This document shows, piece after piece, positions 35,666-42,771 of a DNA stretch of 64,000 nt. The translations under genes and the position numbers were made by a program. The stretch lies in NCBI RefSeq assembly GCF_006874705.1, contig NZ_CP035382.1:2356001-2420000 (forward strand), written 5' to 3'. The stretch's first letter is position 1. Each line of letters starts with the position of its first letter. This DNA comes from Leclercia adecarboxylata. Its GTDB lineage: Bacteria; Pseudomonadota; Gammaproteobacteria; Enterobacterales; Enterobacteriaceae. Below the pieces are notes generated by a model, which saw nothing but the letters and a program-made list of their open reading frames with translations, had not been told where the DNA came from and searched no databases.

Positions 35666-36066
35666 CCCTCGCCGTCAGTAATCTGCCCGCCAGCATTGCT
35701 TTCTGGCGCGATCTTCTTGGCCTGCGTCTGCACGCCGAATGGCACACCGGAGCTTATCTCACCTGCGGCAATCTCTGGCTCTGTCTGTCGTATGATGGCA
35801 CCCGAAAATTCATCCTACCGCAGAACAGCGACTACACCCATTACGCCTTCTCCATCGCACAAGAGCACTTCGCAGCGTTCACGCAAAAGCTCCAGGACGC
35901 AGGTGTTATCGTCTGGAAGGAGAACAAAAGCGAAGGGGAGTCGTTCTACTTTCTCGATCCGGACGGGCACAAGCTGGAACTGCACGTGGGGGATCTGGCC
36001 GCGCGGCTGGCGGCGTGTCGGGAGAAGCCTTACGCGGGAATGGTTTTTACGTCGGATGAGGATTAA
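35641..36066 (+). CDS. fosA: Fosfomycin resistance glutathione transferase
   Basis: 141-residue VOC-fold enzyme, clearly Fos[40 protein letters not shown] and [14 protein letters not shown]. Mn ligands are H7, H67 and E113, and T9 is present. It opens the fosfomycin epoxide with glutathione, so reduced fosfomycin susceptibility is expected if it is expressed. Chromosomal fosA is usual in Enterobacter and Klebsiella. No mobile element flanks it; REP elements lie on both sides of the gene pair, suggesting a resident gene. Confidence 0.95.
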   Translation: MLHALNHLTLAVSNLPASIAFWRDLLGLRLHAEWHTGAYLTCGNLWLCLSYDGTRKFILPQNSDYTHYAFSIAQEHFAAFTQKLQDAGVIVWKENKSEGESFYFLDPDGHKLELHVGDLAARLAACREKPYAGMVFTSDED

Positions 36067-36074
36067 CAGGGAAA

Positions 36075-36105
36075 GTAGGCCGGGTAAGCGTAGCGCCACC
36101 CGGCA
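36075..36105. repeat. REP palindrome
   Basis: GTAGGCCGGGTAAGCGTAG, then CGCCACCCGGCA, between fosA and the convergent hydrolase gene. Same family as 35058-35089. Confidence 0.85.
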
Positions 36106-36118
36106 TTAAGCGCTGAAC

Positions 36119-36940
36119 TTAAAGCGACTTCACAAACGTCAGCAGATCTTCATTCAGCTGGTCCTGATGCGTCAGCGCAAAGCCGTGCGGCGCGTTGTCA
36201 TACACCTTCAGTTCCGCCTTGCTAATCAGCTCTGCCGCCACTTTACCGGTGGTTTCGAACGGTACGATCTGGTCGTTGCTGCCGTGGATCACCAGCGTCG
36301 GCACGTCGACTTTCGCCATATCCGCACGGAAGTCGGTTTCGGCAAAGGCGGTCACGCAGTCAATAGTCCCTTTCAGCGAGGCCAGCAGGGCGATGTTCAG
36401 GGTCTGGGTCAGCGCGCCTTCAGAGACTTTCTGCCCGGCGTTGATGCCGTAGAACGGGGTGGCGAAATCGCTGATGAACTGGGCGCGATCTTTCAGCAGC
36501 CCGTCACGAATGCCGGCGAACACCGACTGATCCACGCCCTGCGGGTAAGAGTCGGATTTGCCAAAGATCGGCGTCACCGCACCCAGCAGCGCCAGGCCTG
36601 CCACACGATCGGTGCCATAAGTGCCGATATAACGGCTCACGTCGCCGCCGCCCATCGAGAAGCCCACCAGCGTCACATCGCGCAGATCGAGCGCGGTGAT
36701 CAGGTCGTTGATGTCGGAGGCAAAGGTGTCGTAGTCATAGCCATTCCACGGCTGATCCGAACGGCCAAAGCCGCGGCGGTCGAAGGCGATGGCGCGGAAA
36801 CCGCGTTCCGCCAGATAGTTAAGCTGGCTGTCCCACATGTCGGCATCCAGCGGCCAGCCGTGGCTGAACAGCACCGGTTTACCTGCACCCCAGTCTTTAT
36901 AATAAATCTGAGTGCCGTCTTTCGCTTTAATCGTCGCCAT
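36119..36940 (-). CDS. Alpha/beta hydrolase, cofactor-free haloperoxidase/esterase type
   Basis: 273 residues. Oxyanion region FSHGWPLDADMW, nucleophile S95 in GFSMGGGD, acid D223 in HGSNDQIVP and H252 in NAPHGFALTH make a full triad. Related proteins are called non-haem chloroperoxidases or arylesterases; the natural reaction is hydrolysis or perhydrolysis of an ester. Last gene of the leftward operon amidohydrolase-doxX-MFS-hydrolase, 30 bases after the MFS gene. Substrate unknown. Confidence 0.9.
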   Translation of the reverse strand: MATIKAKDGTQIYYKDWGAGKPVLFSHGWPLDADMWDSQLNYLAERGFRAIAFDRRGFGRSDQPWNGYDYDTFASDINDLITALDLRDVTLVGFSMGGGDVSRYIGTYGTDRVAGLALLGAVTPIFGKSDSYPQGVDQSVFAGIRDGLLKDRAQFISDFATPFYGINAGQKVSEGALTQTLNIALLASLKGTIDCVTAFAETDFRADMAKVDVPTLVIHGSNDQIVPFETTGKVAAELISKAELKVYDNAPHGFALTHQDQLNEDLLTFVKSL

Positions 36941-36970
36941 AGTCTCTTCCTCAAAGTGTTGTTTTAGGTT

Positions 36971-38581
36971 TTAAACCGGCGCTACCAGGTAGCGGGTCGC
37001 CGGAGGTGCATCGCCCTGATGAAAAGCCAGCACGCGGCTTTGCAGCAGGTGGTCATTCATGGTGTGGCGCTCCTGCAGGCGCAGGTGTTCCACCCAGGAG
37101 CCCATCAGGAAGGTCTCGATATAGAGACCCGGCTGGTCGATATCTTCATACACCGCCCAGCTGATGGCGCCCGCGCGGCGGCGCACCCGGCGCAGCTCGT
37201 GGACCGCCTGCAGGAAGTCGCTGGCCGCTTCAGGATCGATCAGATACTCGCAGGAGACCAGCACCGGGCCGCGCTCGTTGGGGATGCTCTCCCGCGCGTC
37301 GTCGGCAATCAGGCCGCTGGTATCGAGGTTCAGATTGGGATCTTTCTCCAGCTTCCAGCGCAGCACCGTGGCGCTGGCCAGCAGCATCCCGACCGTCGCT
37401 ACGCAGAGTGACGTGGCGGTGTTAACGTGGGAAGCAATCTGTCCCCAGATGGCGCTGCCCGCGGTCATCGAGCCGAAGAAGACCGTCAGATAGACCGCCA
37501 GCGCCCGGGCTTTTACCCAGCGGGCGGCGCTGCGTTGCGCCCCCAGGTTCAGGGTGGAGAGCACTGCGATCCACGCGAAGCCGGTGAAGAACTCAAACAG
37601 GTTCAGCAGCCAGAAGTGGCGCACAAAGGCCAGGGCCAGCATGGTGAGGGCGAAGACCAGGCTCGCCGCCACCATCAGCCGATCGGCGTTCAGGCGCTGG
37701 CGCAGACGCGGCAGCAGCACCGCCCCGGCAATCGCCCCCAGCCCGATACAGGCCAGCATAATGCCGTACCCCGCCGGGCCGAGGCCCAGCTCCCGACGCG
37801 CCACCAGCGGCAACAGCGCCCAGCCCGCGCTGGCGAAGACGAAGAATGCCACGGTGCGGATCAACACGTTACGCAGCACCGGGGCAGCGTGGACGTAGCG
37901 CACCCCGGCGCGCACCGCCGAGAAGAAATGCTCCGGCGGCAGGCGCTGCACCGAGGCGGCAGGCTTCCAGCGCCACAGCACCCAGGCCACGCCCAGCACC
38001 GACAGGGCGTTGAGCAGGAACACCATCCAGGGTCCGGCCAGCGAGAGCAAAAAGCCCCCCAGCGCCGGGCCGATGGCGCGACTGATGTTGACCCCCAGCG
38101 AGTTCAGCGCCACCGCCGGGCCCAGCTCCGCCTTGCTGACCAGATCCGGCACCACCGCCTGGAACGGCGGCGAGCTCATGGCGCTGCCGACGCTCAGCAG
38201 AAACGCCGCGGCCAGCAGCACCGTTGGCGTGACTTGCCCGGTAAAGGAGAGGATCGCCAGCCCCGCAGCGGCAATAAACATCCACAGCTGGGAGAAGAGC
38301 AGGTACTTACGCCGGTCGACGATATCCGCCATCACCCCGGAGGGCAGGGCGAAGAGGAACATCGGCAGGCTGCTTGCCGCCTGCACCAGGGCGATATCCA
38401 GCGGATCGGCGCTGAGGGTCAGCATGCTCCAGTTGACCCCCACGTCGCTCATCCACGAGCCCACGTTGGACACCACCGTGGCGATCCACAGCATGCGGAA
38501 CACCCGCTGGTGCAGCGGCTGCCAGGTGGACATCGTCGGGGCAGGCGGATGCTCCACGTGCGCGTCGGTGATCTGGGTCAT
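36971..38581 (-). CDS. MFS exporter with C-terminal ferredoxin-like extension
   Basis: 536 residues from the ATG at 38581, which overlaps the doxX stop (ATGA). About 12 hydrophobic segments of the EntS-like MFS_3 family, with LPSGVMADIVDRRK in the first loop and a symmetric RLRQRLNADR later. About 110 residues follow the last segment (ERGPVLVSCEYLIDPEAASD, then RRAGAISWAVYEDID and WVEHLRLQERH), which look like an antibiotic-monooxygenase-type alpha/beta domain. It may export a small molecule handled by the operon. Substrate unknown. Confidence 0.88.
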   Translation of the reverse strand: MTQITDAHVEHPPAPTMSTWQPLHQRVFRMLWIATVVSNVGSWMSDVGVNWSMLTLSADPLDIALVQAASSLPMFLFALPSGVMADIVDRRKYLLFSQLWMFIAAAGLAILSFTGQVTPTVLLAAAFLLSVGSAMSSPPFQAVVPDLVSKAELGPAVALNSLGVNISRAIGPALGGFLLSLAGPWMVFLLNALSVLGVAWVLWRWKPAASVQRLPPEHFFSAVRAGVRYVHAAPVLRNVLIRTVAFFVFASAGWALLPLVARRELGLGPAGYGIMLACIGLGAIAGAVLLPRLRQRLNADRLMVAASLVFALTMLALAFVRHFWLLNLFEFFTGFAWIAVLSTLNLGAQRSAARWVKARALAVYLTVFFGSMTAGSAIWGQIASHVNTATSLCVATVGMLLASATVLRWKLEKDPNLNLDTSGLIADDARESIPNERGPVLVSCEYLIDPEAASDFLQAVHELRRVRRRAGAISWAVYEDIDQPGLYIETFLMGSWVEHLRLQERHTMNDHLLQSRVLAFHQGDAPPATRYLVAPV

Positions 38582-38991
38582 GCGAATCTCTCCGTGGCCC
38601 GCGAACGGACCCGCCACGCGCCGGGGCCGGTGATCGCCAGCGTCGTAAAGATGATCAGCAGCAGCCAGCCAAACTGGCCTTCCGCAATCGACCAGCCCGG
38701 ATGCACCACCAGCATCGCCACCAGCAGCACGGCAATGATTGGCACGCAGGCCAGCCGGGTCGCCACGCCGAAGAGGATCAGGATCGGGCAGATCACCTCG
38801 GCGACGATCGCCGGGATCAGGCTGAAGTACGGCCCGAAGCCAAAGGGATCTTCGATCCGCGTCAGTTCTTCGCTGAAATGCACGATCTTCGGCAGGCCGT
38901 GCACGTACAGCAGCAGCAGGCTGCCGGTGATCCGCAGGAAGAACAGCCCCAGGTCAATCCGGGGCAGGGTCTGTTGAGTTGAGTTCATCAT
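38578..38991 (-). CDS. DoxX family membrane protein
   Basis: 137 residues with four hydrophobic segments. LGLFFLRITGSLLLLYVHGLPK and the later VICPILILFGVATRLA are DoxX hallmarks. The family is linked to quinone-dependent redox steps and thiol oxidation, with few proven functions. It begins two bases after the amidohydrolase stop (ATG at 38991 or 38988) and its stop overlaps the MFS start, so all are translationally linked. Confidence 0.9.
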   Translation of the reverse strand: MMNSTQQTLPRIDLGLFFLRITGSLLLLYVHGLPKIVHFSEELTRIEDPFGFGPYFSLIPAIVAEVICPILILFGVATRLACVPIIAVLLVAMLVVHPGWSIAEGQFGWLLLIIFTTLAITGPGAWRVRSRATERFA

Positions 38992-38993
38992 GA

Positions 38994-40865
38994 TCAGAAC
39001 GCGAAGCAGCTGCAGCCCAGCGCCCCCCAGAAGGCGTTATCGTCGGCCACCGGCATCTCTGCCGTGCGGGCGAAATCGTGCGCGTGGTTATGCACTCCGC
39101 ACGGGCCGCTACAGTGGTGAGCAGGCTGCATCCCCACGCGGGCGGCCTGCGGTGGTGCGCTGCGGTAGTGACCCGGCACCTTGACCACCGGCGACCACTC
39201 CGGCAGGACCGGGATGGCAGGCGGCGCCAGCGGGCCGAAGCTGCCTGCGGCGTAAACGATGTTACCGTCCACCACCGTCAGCACCGACTCGATGCCTTTA
39301 ATTTCCTCTTCCGGCACGCGGAAGAAGTCTTTGCTCAGCACCGCTAGATCCGCGAGCTGGCCCTTTTTGATCTGACCTTTCTGGCTCTGCTCGTTGGAGA
39401 ACCACGCGCTGCCCTGGGTCCAGAGCATCAGGGCGGTGTCGCGATCCAGACGGGCGCTGTGATCGTACATCTGCATCCCGCCAACGGTGCGGCCTGAGAC
39501 CAGCCAGTAGAGCGCGGTCCACGGGTTGTAGCTCGCCACGCGGGTGGCGTCGGTGCCCAGACCTACCGGCACGCCGGTCTCCAGCATGCGGGTAACCGGC
39601 GGGGTGTGGCGAACCGCTTCCATCCCGTAGCGCTCGGCGAAGTACTCGCCCTGGAAGGCCATACGGTGCTGCACGGCGATGCCGCCGCCCAGGGCCTTGA
39701 TGCGGTCGATGTTGCGCTGGGTAACGGTCTCGGCGTGGTCAAAGAACCAGTGCAGGCCGTCGAACGGGATCTCGCGGTTGACCTTCTCGAAGACGTCCAG
39801 CATCCGGCTGATGGACTCGTCGTAGGTGGCGTGGAGGCGGAACGGCCAGCGATGCTCCACCAGATGGCGCACCACGCGCTCCAGCTCGTCCTCCATGCCG
39901 GGAGCCAGATCCGGGCGCGGCTCGAGGAAATCTTCGAAGTCGGCGGCGGAGAAGACCAGCATCTCGCCCGCGCCGTTATGGCGGAAGAAGTCGGTGCCCT
40001 GGCCCGGCTTGAGCATGTCGGTCCACTTCTCGAAGTCTTCCAGCTCGTGACCAGGGCGCTGGGTAAAGAGGTTGTAGGCGATGCGGATCGTCATCTGCTT
40101 TTTCTCGTGCAGCTCGGCGATCACCTCGTAGTCTTCCGGGTAGTTCTGGAAACCACCGCCCGCATCGATGGCGCTGGTTAAGCCCAGACGGTTCAGCTCG
40201 CGCATAAACTGGCGGGTGGAGTTCACCTGCTGCTCCAGGGGCAGTTTTGGCCCTTTGGCGAGAGTGGCGTAGAGGATCATGGCGTTCGGACGGGCGATCA
40301 GCATCCCGGTCGGGTTGCCGTTAGCGTCGCGCTGGATCTCGCCGCCCGGCGGGTTCGGCGTGTCTTTGGTGTAACCGACGACCTTCAGCGCCGCGCGGTT
40401 GAGCAGGGCGCGGTCGTACAGGTGCAGAATAAACACCGGGGTATCCGGCGCGGCGGCATTGATCTCGTCCAGGGTCGGCATCCGGCGCTCGGCGAACTGG
40501 AACTCGTTCCAGCCGCCCACCACGCGTACCCACTGGGGTGACGGGGTGCGCAGGGCCTGCTCTTTCAGCATCCGCAGGGCGTCGGCCAGCGAGGGAACGC
40601 CTTCCCAGCGCAGTTCGAGATTGTAGTTCAGCCCGCCGCGGATCAGGTGCAGGTGCGAGTCGTTCAGGCCGGGGATAGCGGTGTGGCCTTTCAGATCCAC
40701 GACTTTAGTGGCGTCGTCGTGGTACTGCATTACTTCCGCAGCGGTGCCTACGGCAAGGAATTTGCCGTCGCGCACGGCGACCGCTTCGGCGAGAGGATTT
40801 TCACGATCGACGGTATGAAACTGGCCATTCACCAGAATCAAATCTGCTTTAGCAGAGGAAGTCAT
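38994..40865 (-). CDS. Amidohydrolase 3 family protein (YtcJ-like)
   Basis: 623 residues. Metal-site HLH in GLNDSHLHLIRGG, AIDAGGGF, HATYDES, HWFFDHAETV and LGTDATRVASYNPW are the Amidohydro_3 landmarks; the N-terminal VNGQFHTVDRENPLAEAVAV is the usual composite domain. It should hydrolyse an amide or imine bond. The last 45 residues are unusual: HHCSGPCGVHNHAHDF, then GALGCSCFAF, a His/Cys-rich tail likely to bind metal. First gene of the leftward operon, with its promoter within or beside an array of 16-bp repeats shared with the divergent operon. Confidence 0.9.
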   Translation of the reverse strand: MTSSAKADLILVNGQFHTVDRENPLAEAVAVRDGKFLAVGTAAEVMQYHDDATKVVDLKGHTAIPGLNDSHLHLIRGGLNYNLELRWEGVPSLADALRMLKEQALRTPSPQWVRVVGGWNEFQFAERRMPTLDEINAAAPDTPVFILHLYDRALLNRAALKVVGYTKDTPNPPGGEIQRDANGNPTGMLIARPNAMILYATLAKGPKLPLEQQVNSTRQFMRELNRLGLTSAIDAGGGFQNYPEDYEVIAELHEKKQMTIRIAYNLFTQRPGHELEDFEKWTDMLKPGQGTDFFRHNGAGEMLVFSAADFEDFLEPRPDLAPGMEDELERVVRHLVEHRWPFRLHATYDESISRMLDVFEKVNREIPFDGLHWFFDHAETVTQRNIDRIKALGGGIAVQHRMAFQGEYFAERYGMEAVRHTPPVTRMLETGVPVGLGTDATRVASYNPWTALYWLVSGRTVGGMQMYDHSARLDRDTALMLWTQGSAWFSNEQSQKGQIKKGQLADLAVLSKDFFRVPEEEIKGIESVLTVVDGNIVYAAGSFGPLAPPAIPVLPEWSPVVKVPGHYRSAPPQAARVGMQPAHHCSGPCGVHNHAHDFARTAEMPVADDNAFWGALGCSCFAF

Positions 40866-40907
40866 AACTGCTCCTGACTGAGAGAGGGGAAATGTCAGGA
40901 TTATTGG

Positions 40908-41020
40908 AACCGGTTACCGAAAAAAACCAGTTATACAATGGGATAGCTATACCAAAGTATAACTATACCTGTGTATAACTATACGAAAGGTTAATTATAC
41001 AAAGAGATAATTACGCCAGG
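40908..41020. promoter_or_regulatory. Array of phased 16-bp repeats in a divergent control region
   Basis: Consecutive 16-bp units start at 40925 (AACCAGTTATACAATG), 40941 (GGATAGCTATACCAAA), 40957 (GTATAACTATACCTGT), 40973 (GTATAACTATACGAAA), 40989 (GGTTAATTATACAAAG) and 41005 (AGATAATTACGCCAGG); a weaker one starts at 40908 (AACCGGTTACCGAAAA). The core is nnATAnnTATACnaaa; the third and fourth are near-palindromes GTATA-AC-TATAC. The exact 16-bp period means at least five adjacent protein sites. It lies between the amidohydrolase and isochorismatase operons. The binder is unknown; the LuxR-type regulator at 48385 is a candidate. Confidence 0.85.
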
Positions 41021-41104
41021 GCAGAGAGTCATCCAGGATACAGGCATCGCATCGTCGCAGTGTTCCGCGACGGATTTCACCTGTTCACCTCACTGGATAC
41101 CATT

Positions 41105-41797
41105 ATGTCTAACTCAAAACTCGAAGTGTTAACCCCCGATAACTGTCAGATGATCTTCATCGACCAGCAGCCGCAGATGGCGTTTGGCGTGCAGTCTATC
41201 GATCGTCAGGTGCTGAAAAACAACGTGGTAGGGCTGGCGAAAGCGGCCAAAGTGTTCAACATCCCGACCATCATCACCACCGTTGAAACCCAGAGCTTCT
41301 CCGGCAACACCTTCCCGGAGCTGCTGGACGTCTTCCCGGGCCAGGACATTCTTGAGCGTACCTCCATGAACTCCTGGGACGACCAGAAAGTGCGTGACGC
41401 CCTGAAGGCCAACGGCAAGAAGAAAGTAGTGGTTTCCGGCCTGTGGACCGAAGTGTGCAACAACACCTTCGCCCTGTGTGCAATGCTGGAAGGCGACTAC
41501 GAGATCTACATGGTGGCGGACGCCTCCGGCGGCACCTCGAAAGAGGCCCACGACTTCGCCATGCAGCGCATGATCCAGGCCGGCGTGATCCCGGTAACCT
41601 GGCAGCAGGTGTTGCTGGAGTGGCAGCGCGACTGGGCGCACAAAGAGACCTACAACGCGGTAATGGATATCGTGCGTGAGCACTCCGGTGCCTACGGCAT
41701 GGGCGTGGATTACGCCTACACCATGGTGCACAAAGCCCCGTCTCGCCAGAAGAGCGAGCACGAAACCCTGGCGCCGGTTCCGGCCCCGGTTCGCTAA
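41105..41797 (+). CDS. Isochorismatase-like cysteine hydrolase (YcaC-like)
   Basis: 230 residues from the ATG at 41105 (MSNSKLEVLTPDN); an upstream ATG at 41060 lacks support. Catalytic D20 in IFIDQQ, R85 in LERTSMN and C118 in GLWTEVCNN give the YcaC-type triad (D, R/K, C) with the cis-peptide region before Cys. YcaC proteins form octamers; true substrates are unknown, though amide hydrolysis is likely. It leads an operon with two XapX proteins, a receiver and a giant kinase. The first 50 residues of the upstream DNA are the 16-bp repeat array. Confidence 0.88.
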   Translation: MSNSKLEVLTPDNCQMIFIDQQPQMAFGVQSIDRQVLKNNVVGLAKAAKVFNIPTIITTVETQSFSGNTFPELLDVFPGQDILERTSMNSWDDQKVRDALKANGKKKVVVSGLWTEVCNNTFALCAMLEGDYEIYMVADASGGTSKEAHDFAMQRMIQAGVIPVTWQQVLLEWQRDWAHKETYNAVMDIVREHSGAYGMGVDYAYTMVHKAPSRQKSEHETLAPVPAPVR

Positions 41798-41856
41798 GTT
41801 TTCAGCGGCAGGCTGGGCCCTCATCCGGCCTGCTGCTGACCTCTCTGGAGTCCATC

Positions 41857-42066
41857 ATGAGTACTGGGTTAATTTCCCTCGCGGCAGGCGTGTTAATCGG
41901 CCTGCTGTACGCGCTGCTGAAAGTCCGCTCCCCCGCCCCGCCCGCGCTGGCGTTGATTGGCCTGCTGGGGATGCTGGCTGGCGAACAGGCCACCCGCCAT
42001 TTTCTGCATGCTGACGACACCGCGCAAAAGGCGCCCGTCACCCTCTCCACAGGAGCCTCGTCATGA
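41857..42066 (+). CDS. XapX domain (DUF1427) membrane protein 1
   Basis: 69 residues, two hydrophobic helices: LISLAAGVLIGLLYALLKVR, SPAPPALALIGLLGMLAGEQ. The SPAPPxxALxGLxGMLxGEQ block defines XapX, a small inner-membrane family of unknown function often beside isochorismatase-like or DoxX genes. Its last four bases overlap the start of a second copy (ATGA). CTCTGGAG precedes the ATG. Confidence 0.88.
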   Translation: MSTGLISLAAGVLIGLLYALLKVRSPAPPALALIGLLGMLAGEQATRHFLHADDTAQKAPVTLSTGASS

Positions 42067-42320
42067 AAGCTTGGGTCGTTTCACTGAGCTGTGGAATTCT
42101 GGCAGGGGTGATTTATGCCGCAATTGATGTACACTCGCCCGCGCCGCCGGTTGTCGCTCTGTTGGGGCTGTTTGGCATGCTGGTGGGGGAACAGCTGATC
42201 CCGATTGGCCGCCGCCTGTTCAGCCGTCAGCTGACGATGGCGTGGTTTCGTCACGAATGCGTCCCCAAAATCAGCGGCACTGCACCTCCGGCCCGTCCCG
42301 GCGACGGTAGCGAGGGTTAA
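42063..42320 (+). CDS. XapX domain (DUF1427) membrane protein 2
   Basis: 85 residues, a paralogue of the gene just upstream: AGVIYAAIDVHSPAPPVVAL, LGLFGMLVGEQLIP. It has an added soluble tail (RRLFSRQLTMAWFRHECVPK and more). Overlap with copy 1 suggests the two proteins are made in step, perhaps as a hetero-oligomer. Confidence 0.88.
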   Translation: MKAWVVSLSCGILAGVIYAAIDVHSPAPPVVALLGLFGMLVGEQLIPIGRRLFSRQLTMAWFRHECVPKISGTAPPARPGDGSEG

Positions 42321-42346
42321 TCACCTTTAGTTTGAGGAACACGAGC

Positions 42347-42715
42347 ATGCCGCAGCGCATAGCCATCATTGATGATGAACGGTCTGTCCGCAGCGGTTTA
42401 AGCAACCTGCTGCAGTCGGAGGGGTATGCCACAGAGGCCTTCGACTCGGCGGAAGTGTTTCTCAGCCACCCTACCGCGCTGGCAGAGGTCGCGCTGGTGA
42501 TTGCCGACATCCGCCTGCGGGGGATGAACGGACTCGAGATGCTCGACAAACTGCGCCTTATCGCCCCCTCGCCGCCGCCGCTTATTTTTATCTCCGGTCA
42601 TGCGGATGACAACATCCAGCGCTACGCTGTTGATCACGGCGCTGTTGCTTTTTTGCGCAAGCCGATTAATGTCGATGTGCTGCTGGCGCACATTCAACGC
42701 GCGCTCGCCACCTGA
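42347..42715 (+). CDS. Single-domain response regulator
   Basis: 122 residues, only a CheY-like receiver: acidic pair D9-D10 (IIDDE), phospho-Asp D54 (VIADIRLRGMNG), switch Ser in FISGHAD and K105 (LRKPIN). No output domain, so it acts by protein contact or as a phosphate sink or relay for the kinase encoded next. ATG at 42347 has GAGGAA upstream. It precedes the kinase by 56 bases. Confidence 0.92.
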   Translation: MPQRIAIIDDERSVRSGLSNLLQSEGYATEAFDSAEVFLSHPTALAEVALVIADIRLRGMNGLEMLDKLRLIAPSPPPLIFISGHADDNIQRYAVDHGAVAFLRKPINVDVLLAHIQRALAT

Positions 42716-42771
42716 CAACACCTGCAAACCAATCCCACGAGAACCATTAACGAAGAAAAAAAGGAACGTGG

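Noticed and set aside
35641..36066. fosA as a mobile resistance gene
   Set aside because: No insertion sequence or integron is nearby, and chromosomal fosA is normal in Enterobacter-like species.
37427..38977. 516-codon plus-strand frame opposite the MFS and DoxX genes
   Set aside because: Composition is typical of a shadow frame (Gln/His/Arg), while the minus-strand genes have clear families and ATGA coupling.
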